This document shows positions 16,346 to 24,478 of a DNA stretch of 64,000 nucleotides, in pieces. The position numbers and the translations under genes are program-made. Source of the stretch: a virus; IMG/VR virus record IMGVR_UViG_3300012964_000002, positions 25,427 through 89,426 of that record, one strand, 5' to 3'. Numbering within the stretch: position 1 is the first letter of the stretch; every line of letters starts with the position of its first letter. Under the pieces are notes generated by a model. It ran no database searches, was not told the DNA's origin, and worked only from the letters and a program-made list of their open reading frames with translations.

Positions 16346-16689
16346 GCTGGGTGCCGATCGAGGAGGCGGCCGCCGCGCGCGGCCTGTCCGGCGGAGACCT
16401 CGCCGACGTGCTTCAGCATCGGGTGGTGGTCAGGAACAGAAGGAACGCCAGGCTTCGCGGCGAGACGTGGGCGCGCGGGATCGTCGCGGTGAAGGAGGGC
16501 AGGCTTGGCGTGCCGTGGTGGGCCGTCAAGACCGGCGACGACGTGGCCTTCGTGTCGCACGTCTGGGGCCCGGACGTGGACGGCGCCCTCGCCGCCGCGG
16601 CGGCCGAGCACCTCGAGGTGGACGCGCATCGCGCGCGCCTGGCCAAGGAGCTGAAGATGCTCCGCGAGAGCAAGACGAGGCGGCGGTGA
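16342..16689 (+). CDS. MSW-family small protein
   Basis: 115 residues, GTGA-coupled. MSWVPIEEAAAARGLSGGDLADVL, basic middle, HVWGPDVDGALAAAAAEHLE, then a basic tail (KELKMLRESKTRRR). No Cys ribbon. Confidence 0.62.
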   Translation: MSWVPIEEAAAARGLSGGDLADVLQHRVVVRNRRNARLRGETWARGIVAVKEGRLGVPWWAVKTGDDVAFVSHVWGPDVDGALAAAAAEHLEVDAHRARLAKELKMLRESKTRRR

Positions 16690-17066
16690 GCTGGATCTCC
16701 TGGGACGAGGCGGCCGCGCGCGCCGGCGTGCCCGTCCTCGAGTTCGCGCGCTCCGTCGCGCGCACTTCCTGGACGGTCTCGTGGTCGATCTTTTCTCCGC
16801 AGGACCGGGCGTTCAAGCAGGCGACGTCGTACAGCTGCTGGACGCAGGACACGGTGCGCGCCGTCGTCGTGCGGGTGGTGTCGTTCGACGGCGACACCTC
16901 GCTCGAGGCCGTCGCCAGAAGGGAGCGCGACTCCGGGGTGTGGCGCGGGGCGGACGGGTGGGCCGGGTCCCTGCTCGACTCGACGCACCTGTGGGACGAG
17001 GACGTGAACAGGCTGGCGGCCATGCTCGCCGCCGAGCTCGTCGAGGACGGGGCGAGGGCGCGATGA
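16686..17066 (+). CDS. MSW-family small protein
   Basis: 126 residues, GTGA-coupled. MSWISWDEAAARAGVPVLEFARSV, a Ser/Trp-rich middle, and HLWDEDVNRLAAMLAAELVEDG at the end. No zinc motif. The first nine codons are almost the same at DNA level as in the neighbouring copies, which supports tandem duplication. Confidence 0.62.
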   Translation: MSWISWDEAAARAGVPVLEFARSVARTSWTVSWSIFSPQDRAFKQATSYSCWTQDTVRAVVVRVVSFDGDTSLEAVARRERDSGVWRGADGWAGSLLDSTHLWDEDVNRLAAMLAAELVEDGARAR

Positions 17067-17522
17067 GCTGGGTGACCTTGGAAGAGGCGGCGGAGCGCCT
17101 CGGGCTGTCGAAGGAGGACTTCGCGCTGGAGCTGGCCGAGTCCGGCGCCGCCGAGCGCTGGTGGGCCAAGAGCGATCCGAAGAATCCGAATCTGTTCCGC
17201 GGGGCGCTGCGCGTGACGACCCGGCAGGGGCCGACCGTTTCCCTGAGGAAGGGGATGCACAGGGGCACGCGCCTCGGGGCGATCGCCGCCTCGCACGTCT
17301 GGGAGCCGGACCTCGAGCCCTGGGCCGCCTGGTGGGCCGCCGAGCAGCTCCGGGACCGCTCGCTCGACTACGTGGCCGACTTCGCCGACGGCGACCGGCT
17401 CGACAGGGTGGCGCGCGACTGGGGGGTTCCTGCGCCACCCCGGGGAGGACGACGTCGCCTTCCGCGGCCGCCTCGCCGCCGCCTCGGCCCTCTTCGCCGG
17501 AAAGGGGCCCGACGTCCCCTAG
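17063..17522 (+). CDS. MSW-family protein with apparent frameshift and tail-protein-like C-terminus
   Basis: ATGA-coupled start. MSWVTLEEAAERLGLSKEDFAL and HVWEPDLEPWAAWWAAEQL give both family blocks. Sequence stays protein-like to DRLDRVARDWG, ending at a G6 run (17421-17426). In the unshifted frame it then turns Arg/Pro-rich and runs into the terminase gene; with one G fewer it continues FLRHPGEDDVAFRGRLAAAS... to a TAG at 17520-17522, giving about 152 residues. LDRVARDWG...RHPGEDDxxFRxRL is a motif common in phage tail proteins. Either a sequence error, a real mutation or slippage explains it. Confidence 0.6.
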
Positions 17523-17540
17523 CCCGGGCCGGCCGCCCCC

Positions 17541-17559
17541 GGAGGTTCCCGGCACCTCC
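17541..17559 (+). terminator. Small hairpin upstream of terminase genes
   Basis: GGAGGT (17541-17546) pairs with ACCTCC (17554-17559) over a 7-nt loop in the very GC-rich 169-bp gap 17523-17691. No U-tract. The gap may separate early and packaging transcripts; no convincing promoter is seen in it. Confidence 0.3.
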
Positions 17560-17691
17560 CCGGCGCCCCGGGGAGCCTCGCGCCGCCCCGCCCCCCTCCT
17601 CCCGCCCCTCCCCGGGGAGGAAAGGCGCCCGCGCGGCCCGCCGGAACCTCCCCCTTGACCGCCGCCGCCCCTCGGAGGGAGAGTTTCCCGC

Positions 17692-18480
17692 ATGGGCTCA
17701 GGCCGCGTCCCCTACACCCGCGAGCTGTACGACATCCTCGTCGCCGCCTTCCGGGAGGCCCCCGGCAACTACGCGCACGCCCTCCGCAGGTCCGGCATGT
17801 CCGACAGGAAGGCCATGCGCCGCGTCTGGGAGAAGGGCTGGAAGAATCTCCCGTGGGCGCGCCCGATTCGGCTCGTGCTGGAGGAGGAGCAGAGGGACGC
17901 CCTGCTCGAGGTGGCGCGCCTGAAGGAGCGGGAGCGCGAGGAGCAGGAGAGGCGGCGCGAGGAGGTCAGGGCGGAGGCCATCAAGTCGCGCGTGGAGGAG
18001 GGGCAGGCGGCCGACCTCGCGCGGCGGAACAGCATCGCGGCCATGGCGTCGATGCGCCCGCTGCTCGTCGGCATCCACAAGCTCGCGCCTCGGCTCGAGG
18101 CGGTGCTCTCGGACCCGCAGCTAAAGGTGGACCCGGAGAAGGCGGCGAAGCTCATCCTCGACATCTCGCGGGCGTCGAAGTTCGCGGGGGAGACGGCCCA
18201 CCGCGCCATCGTGATGAGCCGCCTCATCCTCGGGAAGCCTACCGACATCCTCGGCATCGGCGGCGCGGCCGACGACGTGGACGACATGTCCATGGAGCAG
18301 TGCCTGGAGGAGCTCAAGGTCATCGAGCAGGAGGCGCGCGAGGCGCTCACGACCGCGGCCGCCCCGCGCGAGCTCACCGTCATCCAGGGCGGGAAGCAGG
18401 CGGCGGACGGCACCCCGCCGCCCGACGACGACGGCAAGGGCCGCGGCGGTTCCGGGTCTCCGCCTCCGCCCGCACCGTGA
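17692..18480 (+). CDS. Terminase small subunit (probable)
   Basis: 262 residues, ATG after CGGAGGGAGAG. The N-terminus (residues 5-50) reads as a helix-turn-helix that could bind the packaging site (YTRELYDILVAAFREAP, then ALRRSGMSDRKAMRRVWEKG). A long charged coiled coil follows (about 60-105), then helices, and a Pro/Gly-rich acidic tail. This build and the position two genes before the large subunit fit a small terminase that recognises phage DNA and regulates the motor. Confidence 0.72.
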   Translation: MGSGRVPYTRELYDILVAAFREAPGNYAHALRRSGMSDRKAMRRVWEKGWKNLPWARPIRLVLEEEQRDALLEVARLKEREREEQERRREEVRAEAIKSRVEEGQAADLARRNSIAAMASMRPLLVGIHKLAPRLEAVLSDPQLKVDPEKAAKLILDISRASKFAGETAHRAIVMSRLILGKPTDILGIGGAADDVDDMSMEQCLEELKVIEQEAREALTTAAAPRELTVIQGGKQAADGTPPPDDDGKGRGGSGSPPPPAP

Positions 18481-18491
18481 AGGGAGAGGTC

Positions 18492-18758
18492 ATGACGCGG
18501 CTCAAGGCGTGGTTCAAGCGGCTTCGCGCGGCGCTCGCTCGATGGCAGGAGCGCCGCGAGCGCGCTCGCGCGGTGGAGCGGTGGGACGGGGAGCGGTGCT
18601 GGATGTGCCGCGCCAGGAAGGACGCGCACGTCGGGCGCATGGGTGAGACCTGCCCCGACGGCAGCGGGGGGTTCGTCGGGCAGCACATCAGGCGGCGGCC
18701 GGGCGCGGAGATCGAGCGGGCACTCGCTGCCCATCCCGTGCGGGGCGCGTGCCTGTGA
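18492..18758 (+). CDS. Small basic protein with CxxC between terminase genes
   Basis: 88 residues, ATG after AGGGAGAGG. The first 40 residues are strongly basic (FKRLRAALARWQERRERAR); CWMCRARKDAHVG and later ETCPD could bind zinc. No family recognised. Confidence 0.58.
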   Translation: MTRLKAWFKRLRAALARWQERRERARAVERWDGERCWMCRARKDAHVGRMGETCPDGSGGFVGQHIRRRPGAEIERALAAHPVRGACL

Positions 18759-19117
18759 GCCCCTGCGTGAGGGCGATCACCGTCAGGTTCGAGGTCGTGC
18801 AACAGAACGGTCTCGAGATCGAGTTCGACGAGACCTTCGCGACGGACTCGGTGGAGAGGGCGCTCGAGCTAGCGGAAGAGTACCGCCACGTTCCGCCGCT
18901 TCCGCTGGCCATGGCCGCCCGGGTCGTGGCTGACGACCTGTACGAGAACGGGAGGACGTACCCCAGGAAGAACTGGTGCGTCACGCACCAGCGACCGATG
19001 CCAGCTCACGACGTGACGTCGGCGTGCCGCACCCAGAAGCTGACCGAGGCGATGTTCGCCTCCGCCTCGGCGTCCATGCTGGAGGAGGACGCGCGTCGCC
19101 GCGCGCGCCGCTCGTGA
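18755..19117 (+). CDS. Hypothetical protein upstream of terL
   Basis: 120 residues, GTGA overlap. An N-terminal beta-type region (AITVRFEVVQQNGLEIEFDE), a central helix, and a C-terminus with Cys/His (NWCVTHQRP, SACRTQK) and basic residues. Function unknown. Confidence 0.6.
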   Translation: MSPCVRAITVRFEVVQQNGLEIEFDETFATDSVERALELAEEYRHVPPLPLAMAARVVADDLYENGRTYPRKNWCVTHQRPMPAHDVTSACRTQKLTEAMFASASASMLEEDARRRARRS

Positions 19118-20613
19118 ACCCCTCTGGCTTCGCCGCCACGGCCGTTCGCCGGAAGCTGCGCCACGCGCGGCAGCTGCGCGCCCGCGTCGCGCGGGACGAC
19201 GTCAACGCCTTCATGCAGTTCGTGATGCGGGACGAGAAGACGAACGTCCCGATCCGCCAGGCACCCGTTCACAAGGCGTGGCAGTGGGAGGTGTCGCACC
19301 ACAACCGGGTGCTGATCTGGTCCCACCCCGAGAGCGGGAAGACGCAGCAGCTGTCGATCGGCCGCGTGCTCTGGGAGCTGGGGAGGAACACCGCGCTGCG
19401 CGTCGCCGTCATCTCCAGGACGGACAACCTCGCCACGAAGATCGTGACGACCGTCGGGAACCTCGTCCTCAAGAGCGAGGAGCTCAGGGCCGTCTTCCCC
19501 CACCTCCGCAAGAGCACGACCGCGCGCGACTCGTGGACCACGCACGCCATCACCGTCGAGCGCAACAACCCCGGCATGAAGGAGCCCAGCGTCCAGGCGT
19601 TCGGCGCGAGCTCGCGGTCCCTCATCGGCAACCGCCTCGACCTCCTCGTCATCGACGACATCCTCGACGACCAGAACACCAACTCCGCAAAGCAGATGGA
19701 GGACATGTGGGTCTGGTACAACTCCCTGGTCGAGGGGCGTCTCGACACGAACGGGCGCGTCATCGTCGTGGGGAACGCCTGGCACCCGCAGGACTTCCTC
19801 CACCGCCTCGCGCGCCAGCCGGGGTGGAAGGCGCTCCGCTACCCGGTGGTGGACGACGAGACGGGAGAGCCGCGCTGGCCGGAGCGCTGGCCCACGAAGC
19901 GCATCCTCGAGACGAAGACCAAGCTCGACTCCGCGCGCGCCGGCGAGTTCGCCCGCACGATGCTCTGCCTCGCGCGCGACGACGCGCAGAGCCGCTTCCA
20001 CCAAAAGAGCATCGACGCCTGCAAGGCGCTCGGCGCCGGCATGCGTCTCTGGGGTGGCCTGCGAGAGGTTCCGGCGGGTCACCGCGTCTACACCGGGGTC
20101 GACCTGGCCGTGAAGCGCGACGCCAGCGCGGACTTCACCTGCCTGTTCACCATCATCGTGCACCCGGACGGCTCGCGACAGGTGCTCAACATCCAGACCG
20201 GGCGCTGGCGCAAGAGCGAGATCGTCAACCGCATCATCCACGTCCACGCCCGCTTCAACGGCATCGTCATGGTCGAGGACAACGCCGCCCAAGACTACAT
20301 CTTGCAGGACGTCGTCGACCGCTCCTCCGTGCCGGTCAAGCCGTTCACGACGGGGCGCAACAAGATGAACATCGAGTACGGCGTCGAGTCCCTCTCCGCC
20401 GAGATGGACAACGGAAAGTGGATAATCCCGTCCGAGGGGGGCAAGTCTCATCCCGAGGTGGAAGCGTGGATCCTCGAGATGCTCTACTACGACCCGCGGA
20501 AGCACACGGGGGACCGCCTGATGGCCTCGTGGATCGCGCGGGAGGCGGCGCGGACCGGGGGCGGAGAGGGCGTGCGCGCGTGGGCCGGGTCTCTGGACAC
20601 GATGGCTCGCTGA
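19114..20613 (+). CDS. terL: Terminase large subunit
   Basis: 499 residues from GTG 19114. ATPase: Walker A SHPESGKT (70-77), Walker B LLVIDDILDD with D181/D182, and a VVGNAWHPQDF coupling segment. Nuclease: GVDLAV with D330, VEDNAAQ with E388/D389, and GDRLMASW with D467, the usual three acidic positions of the RNase H-like domain. It drives DNA into the prohead and cuts it. Length is typical. Confidence 0.93.
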   Translation: MNPSGFAATAVRRKLRHARQLRARVARDDVNAFMQFVMRDEKTNVPIRQAPVHKAWQWEVSHHNRVLIWSHPESGKTQQLSIGRVLWELGRNTALRVAVISRTDNLATKIVTTVGNLVLKSEELRAVFPHLRKSTTARDSWTTHAITVERNNPGMKEPSVQAFGASSRSLIGNRLDLLVIDDILDDQNTNSAKQMEDMWVWYNSLVEGRLDTNGRVIVVGNAWHPQDFLHRLARQPGWKALRYPVVDDETGEPRWPERWPTKRILETKTKLDSARAGEFARTMLCLARDDAQSRFHQKSIDACKALGAGMRLWGGLREVPAGHRVYTGVDLAVKRDASADFTCLFTIIVHPDGSRQVLNIQTGRWRKSEIVNRIIHVHARFNGIVMVEDNAAQDYILQDVVDRSSVPVKPFTTGRNKMNIEYGVESLSAEMDNGKWIIPSEGGKSHPEVEAWILEMLYYDPRKHTGDRLMASWIAREAARTGGGEGVRAWAGSLDTMAR

Positions 20614-20852
20614 CGTCGGAGGAGCTCGACGCGCGGCTGGCCGTCTTCGAGCTGCGCGAGGAAGCCGTCCTCCATCACGCCTCTCGAGCAGGGTGGAGGT
20701 GCGAGTGGTGCGGCGTCGGGTTCGACCACCTGATCCGCGTCGGCAGCTCGCGCTTCGTGGACGAGGCGCGGACGGCGCGGGAGGTCGCAAAGGAGAATCA
20801 CGGCAGCGTTCCCTGCTGGGAGCTCGTCGGAAGGGACGGCCCCCGTGGCTGA
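20580..20852 (+). CDS. CxWC...CWE family protein, copy 1
   Basis: 90 residues if it starts at GTG 20580 (GGAGAGGG upstream); a CTG at 20610 would give the CTGA overlap typical of the genome but is a rare start. GWRCEWCGVGFDHL and, near the end, SVPCWELVGRD align with the next two genes. A three-Cys zinc-like site is possible. Function unknown. Confidence 0.55.
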   Translation: MGRVSGHDGSLTSEELDARLAVFELREEAVLHHASRAGWRCEWCGVGFDHLIRVGSSRFVDEARTAREVAKENHGSVPCWELVGRDGPRG

Positions 20853-20870
20853 CGCGCCCGAGGAGGCGGC

Positions 20871-21137
20871 TTGAGGATCGTCACGCGGAAGGAGGAGCGG
20901 GACCGCGCGTTTCGCGCCGCCGCGCTTCTCTCGCGCGTCGTCGTGGTGCACCAGCAGCCGGACCCGCCCACGCTCGAGGGGTGGTTCCGCTGTGGCTGGT
21001 GCGAGCGCATCGTGCCGATGAAGGAGATGCGGTCGCACGGCGGAACCGCGGTGTGGTCCGATCAGCCGAAGGAGAGGGTCGACGACCTCGGGCCCGGCGT
21101 CGTCGGCTGCTGGGAGATGTACCCGTCGGAGGCGTGA
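20871..21137 (+). CDS. CxWC...GCWE family protein, copy 2
   Basis: 88 residues, TTG start with GAGGAGGCGGC directly upstream. A helical N-terminus (RDRAFRAAALLSRVVVVHQQ) precedes FRCGWCERIVPMKEMRSHGG, then VWSDQPKE and GCWEMYPSEA. It shares the MxEMRSHGG block with copy 3. Confidence 0.62.
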   Translation: MRIVTRKEERDRAFRAAALLSRVVVVHQQPDPPTLEGWFRCGWCERIVPMKEMRSHGGTAVWSDQPKERVDDLGPGVVGCWEMYPSEA

Positions 21138-21421
21138 TGGGGTGTCACGTCGAGGTCGAGGAGCTGCGTCTGGCGCGGGAGGCCGCGGCGCTTCTGGTCG
21201 ACAGGGATGTCGTTCACCAGCGGCCGCCCGGCGCGGCCGAGCTGCTGGCCGACTCACCCGACTCCTACTTCCAGTGTGACTGGTGCGGCCGCCTGGTCTT
21301 CATGCGCGAGATGCGGAGTCACGGCGGCAAAGGCGTGTGGTCGGAGATCACGCGCGAACGCCGGGAGACGGTGCTCGTCAATATGCGCGAGATCGGCTGC
21401 TGGGAGCTCGCGCCGCCGTGA
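21137..21421 (+). CDS. CxWC...GCWE family protein, copy 3
   Basis: 94 residues; ATG overlaps the previous stop by one base. LRLAREAAALLVDRDVVHQ, then FQCDWCGRLVFMREMRSHGG, VWSEITRERRE, and a terminal IGCWELAPP. The strict conservation of CxWC, MRSHGG, VWS and GCWE between copies 2 and 3 suggests a compact metal-binding fold. Confidence 0.62.
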   Translation: MGCHVEVEELRLAREAAALLVDRDVVHQRPPGAAELLADSPDSYFQCDWCGRLVFMREMRSHGGKGVWSEITRERRETVLVNMREIGCWELAPP

Positions 21422-21741
21422 GGATCACTCGCGACCATCCCGACTTCGAGCACATCTCCGTGCTCCTGCGCGGAGAGGAGCTGGGCTTCGAGGATGTCGC
21501 GGCCCTGCTCGAGGCGGACACCGGCGGCGGGTACGTGGTCGTCGAGGTGGAGCTCAAGCCACGCAACCCGCTCCTCGGTCCCATGCCGCGGATGCGCGGC
21601 GGCGACAGGCGCGTGCTGCGCGGCGAGGTTCGTCTCATCGACCGGCGCACGGGCGGTCCGTACGACCCGCTGCTCCAGGCCGCGGAGGAGGCGGCGAAGG
21701 AGGAGGCCCTGTCGTTCAACGGGAACAGGGGCTGGAAGTGA
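21418..21741 (+). CDS. Hypothetical protein
   Basis: 107 residues, GTGA-coupled. It has RITRDHPDFEHISVLLRGEELG, beta strands (GGYVVVEVELKPR), an MRGGDRRVLRGEVRLIDRRTG segment and an acidic helical end. No family recognised. Confidence 0.6.
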   Translation: MRITRDHPDFEHISVLLRGEELGFEDVAALLEADTGGGYVVVEVELKPRNPLLGPMPRMRGGDRRVLRGEVRLIDRRTGGPYDPLLQAAEEAAKEEALSFNGNRGWK

Positions 21742-22034
21742 TCGCGCTCGCCGTCATCGTGGTCTGCGTCGCCGCCGCCGCCGCGACGCGCTGGGCGTAC
21801 CGCCTGGGCAAGCGGATCGGGGAGTGGGACAGCGACGCCGCGGCGTCCGGCCACATCCTGTCGGAGCGCGCCGCGATGCTGGCCGAGCTCGAGACGGTCG
21901 TCGGGATCGCCGAGTGGCTGTCCGGCTCCGAAGACTTCGGTCCGGGGGGCAAGGCGGAGGAGGGTTGGGAGACGGCGCGACAGAAGCTGGACGAGACGCG
22001 CGCGCTGATCGTGTTCTGGAGGCATCATGGCTGA
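21738..22034 (+). CDS. Small membrane-anchored protein
   Basis: 98 residues, GTGA-coupled. One N-terminal transmembrane helix (IALAVIVVCVAAAAATRWAY), cytoplasmic-side basic residues and a soluble helical domain of about 70 residues. Could be a membrane anchor or accessory lysis or exclusion protein; no evidence to choose. Confidence 0.6.
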   Translation: MIALAVIVVCVAAAAATRWAYRLGKRIGEWDSDAAASGHILSERAAMLAELETVVGIAEWLSGSEDFGPGGKAEEGWETARQKLDETRALIVFWRHHG

Positions 22035-22221
22035 CGAGGTGTGCATGGCCTGGGTAACCCCGATCCAAGAGCGCCGAGCCCGCGCCTGCGGGCGGCCGGC
22101 GACGCACATCGTGGGGTTCCAGCGGGTGCCGCGCTGCTCGAGGCACGCCATGATCGCTCGGAAGCGCGGCGAGCTCGTCGCGAAGATCCGGGACGGAAGG
22201 AAGGAGTCCGTCGGTGTCTGA
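22027..22221 (+). CDS. Small Cys/His protein
   Basis: 64 residues, ATG overlapping the previous gene by 8 bases. EVCMAWVTP, RARACGRPATHIVG and VPRCSRHAMIA give a Cys/His pattern seen in short phage proteins that may bind zinc; basic end. Function unknown. Confidence 0.58.
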   Translation: MADEVCMAWVTPIQERRARACGRPATHIVGFQRVPRCSRHAMIARKRGELVAKIRDGRKESVGV

Positions 22222-22573
22222 CTGGCGCGTCGTCTTCGACGGGGTTCACCCCGTTCTGTTCGTCGTCGTCGCGAGCTGGCTGCTGGGCGTGGCGTGCCGG
22301 CACGGCGAGAAGAGGGGCGCCTTCGAGGAGCGGCAGCGGATCTGCTCGGAGGGCGCGGAGGCGGCGGCCGTCGCGTACATGCTCGACGAGCGGCACGCCA
22401 TCCTGAGGGTCGCGGAGGAGATGTCGTCGCTCGCGCAGTCCCAGCTTGTGATGCTACCGTCTGTCCTGTCTAGCACCATCGCCATCGCCGACCTGCCCAG
22501 CATCATCGCCGACCAGCAGGAGCGCGTCTTCGACGCGCAGCTCAAGATTCGCGCGTGGAGGTCCCGTGGCTGA
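22214..22573 (+). CDS. Membrane-anchored hypothetical protein
   Basis: 119 residues, GTG start with 8-base overlap. One N-terminal transmembrane helix (VLFVVVASWLLGVAC) then a helical, partly hydrophobic domain. Similar build to the gene at 21738 but no obvious sequence match. Confidence 0.58.
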   Translation: MSDWRVVFDGVHPVLFVVVASWLLGVACRHGEKRGAFEERQRICSEGAEAAAVAYMLDERHAILRVAEEMSSLAQSQLVMLPSVLSSTIAIADLPSIIADQQERVFDAQLKIRAWRSRG

Positions 22574-22805
22574 CCTCGCCGCCGCGCTCGGCAGGAAGCG
22601 GGCGCCCCCGCGCTCGCGCGCTCCGCGCCCGCCGCGCGTCTTCGACGCCGACGGGAACGAGGTCTTCATCACGATGCTCTGCCCGCGCTGCCGGAAGCTG
22701 CGGCCGCTGTGTCAGTTCGGGCTTCGGCGGATGGCCGGCGGGCAGATCCGCAACTGCCCGTGGTGCAAGACGTGCCGGAGCGGGCCGGCCAGGAGGCAAG
22801 CGTGA
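22566..22805 (+). CDS. Small zinc-ribbon protein
   Basis: 79 residues, GTG start. Pro/Arg-rich start, then LCPRCRKLRPLCQFG and NCPWCKTC, a plausible two-knuckle zinc ribbon. The CPxC...CxxC pattern resembles HNH-like or recruitment ribbons, without catalytic His. Confidence 0.6.
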   Translation: MADLAAALGRKRAPPRSRAPRPPRVFDADGNEVFITMLCPRCRKLRPLCQFGLRRMAGGQIRNCPWCKTCRSGPARRQA

Positions 22806-23044
22806 CCGTCGACTTCTCGCAGGCCGTCCACGCGCGGGACGGAGCCTGGGCGCTCTGCCGCGCCTACAGGCCGTGCATGGGGACCGAGACCCTGACGCTC
22901 CAGAAGCCAAAGCGCGGCCCGCGCACCGTCACCTGCCCGGCCTGCCTGAAGAAGCTGCGGCGGCGCGCGCTCCGCGGCGTGCTCGACGTCTCGTGGCAGG
23001 AGCGGCTCCGGGAGTTCCACTCCGTCACGACGAGGGAACCATGA
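22802..23044 (+). CDS. Small Cys protein
   Basis: 80 residues, GTGA-coupled. Begins TVDFSQAVHARDGAWALCRAY, with RPCMG and TVTCPACLKKLRRR (CxxC). Basic, possibly zinc-binding; function unknown. Confidence 0.58.
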   Translation: MTVDFSQAVHARDGAWALCRAYRPCMGTETLTLQKPKRGPRTVTCPACLKKLRRRALRGVLDVSWQERLREFHSVTTREP

Positions 23045-23322
23045 TGACGCCCGCGCGTGTCTTCGCTCTCTGCGTCGCTGGGATGGTGCTCTGCGTCCTG
23101 CTGGCCGTCGCGCTCGTCCCGCAGCCCGCTCCGGAGCGTCCGCCGCTCCCGGACGTGCTCGAGGACGCCGCCTTTCTCTCCCTGCGCGTGGACCGCCTCG
23201 CGGACGAGCTCGTCCGCTCCCGCCGGATCCTGAACGCGCAGCGGGAGTTCATGCTCGCCAGGACCAAGCGGGAGAGACGGGAGGCCGCGCGGGCGGCCAT
23301 GGTGGCGTGGAGCGAGCCGTGA
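23041..23322 (+). CDS. Membrane-anchored helical protein
   Basis: 93 residues, ATGA-coupled. N-terminal transmembrane helix (VFALCVAGMVLCVLLAVALV), a Pro-rich hinge, and a charged helix to the end (RVDRLADELVRSRR onward). The layout is like an inner-membrane spanin, but the gene is far from the endolysin and no partner lipoprotein is adjacent, so this is not assigned. Confidence 0.58.
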   Translation: MMTPARVFALCVAGMVLCVLLAVALVPQPAPERPPLPDVLEDAAFLSLRVDRLADELVRSRRILNAQREFMLARTKRERREAARAAMVAWSEP

Positions 23323-23378
23323 GCGCGGAGCGACGACGCGCCAGCGCCAAGATCGCCGCGGCGCGGGCAAGGGAGTAA
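23319..23378 (+). CDS. Possible 19-residue basic micro-ORF
   Basis: GTG at 23319 overlaps the previous stop (GTGA) and the frame ends at TAA 23376-23378. Product MSAERRRASAKIAAARARE. The coupling looks like that of real neighbours but length gives no statistical support. Confidence 0.25.
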   Translation: MSAERRRASAKIAAARARE

Positions 23379-23380
23379 TC

Positions 23381-24478
23381 ATGCGCAGAGAATTCGAGAT
23401 GACCGAGGACGAGGAAAAGGAGATCCTCTGGGCCGCCTGGAAGCCGGTCCCGTACATGGTGGTCGGGGGGCTCGAGCCCGAGTCGCCGCAGGAGCGCGCG
23501 AACCGTGCCTGGCAGGCTCTGGGGCGGAAGCGTGGCTTCGACGGCACGACGGCCGAGCCCGTGCCTGGGAAGGGGCAACGCTTCTTCTCGGCTGAAGTGG
23601 TCCCTAGTTGTCCGGAAGGCTGCCGAGGCGTCGAGATTGCGCCGGACGACTGGAGCGGCTGCGCTTGCCCGGGCACCGCGACCTGCGACTGTCCTCAGCA
23701 TCCGCGCGCGGAGGCGGCCCCGGACTCCCGTCTCACCTGTGGTGTGCCGAGGCGGGCCTGCGTGGACCTGTTCTCCCCGGCGGAGCGCGCCATCTACGAC
23801 GCGATGGGATCGGTCGAGGCCGCGGGCGCCGACCTCGCCCTGACCGACGCCGTGGTGCTCCTCCAGGCGGCGCGCGAGCGCGTGGCCGACTTCGTGGACG
23901 GCGTGCCGGGGAAGCGGACGCTGCCCCGCGAGTACCTCGAGCCCGCCCCCTCCGCCATCGAACCCCCAGCGCAGCAACGAGGAGGTGATGCGTCTGAACA
24001 CCGGACCGATCCCGCAACGGAGCCCGCTGGGCTACGACTGGAACCCGCCGGTCGTGCCTCAGTGACGATGGGGGCGGCGGAGTCGCCGGCCGTCGCCCCC
24101 TCCCCTGCGGAGGCGCCCGCGCGAGCCTGCAACGAAGACGGACACGGCGAGTACGGCAAGACGTGCTTCCACCACGCCGCCAAGCCTGACGGCGCCGCGC
24201 CCCCTGCGGACGCGGGACCGAGCGACGAGGCGCTGATCAAGGCCCTGATCGCGACGGCGGCTCGGAACGGTCCCCAGGGGCCGCTCGTGGCCGCGGATCA
24301 ACATGCCCTCCTCACCCGCCTGCGCGAGTACCGGGAGGCGCTCGACGCGCAGGCGAAGCGCGTGCTGCCGGACGGGACGCGGTGCTGGTGCCAAGAACCG
24401 CGCCTGCCGGTCGGTGGCGAACCCGCACACTGGCATCACTGCGAGAGCGCCCGCGCCCTCTCCCGGAGGAATCGATGA
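23381..24478 (+). CDS. Mosaic phage protein with conserved MREFEMTE-type N-terminal domain
   Basis: 365 residues, ATG after AAGGGAGTAATC. Residues 1-70 (REFEMTEDEEKEIL, KPVPYMVVGGLEP, SPQERANRAWQALG, GFDGTTAEPVPGKGQRFF) match a very common 75-residue phage protein family of unknown function. Here it is fused to a long tail with several Cys groups (CPEGC, CACPG, CDCPQH), a helical stretch, a low-complexity Ala/Pro/Glu region, and at the end CWCQEP...HWHHC. The tail looks assembled from separate pieces. No enzymatic motif. Confidence 0.65.
   Translation: MRREFEMTEDEEKEILWAAWKPVPYMVVGGLEPESPQERANRAWQALGRKRGFDGTTAEPVPGKGQRFFSAEVVPSCPEGCRGVEIAPDDWSGCACPGTATCDCPQHPRAEAAPDSRLTCGVPRRACVDLFSPAERAIYDAMGSVEAAGADLALTDAVVLLQAARERVADFVDGVPGKRTLPREYLEPAPSAIEPPAQQRGGDASEHRTDPATEPAGLRLEPAGRASVTMGAAESPAVAPSPAEAPARACNEDGHGEYGKTCFHHAAKPDGAAPPADAGPSDEALIKALIATAARNGPQGPLVAADQHALLTRLREYREALDAQAKRVLPDGTRCWCQEPRLPVGGEPAHWHHCESARALSRRNR

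Noticed and set aside
17523-17923. Continuation of the 17063 frame to 17923
   Set aside because: Becomes Arg/Pro/Ser-rich after the G6 run and overlaps 230 bases of the terminase small subunit gene.
23041-23322. Inner-membrane spanin (Rz-like)
   Set aside because: The layout fits, but it is 38 kb from the endolysin and has no nested or adjacent outer-membrane spanin gene.
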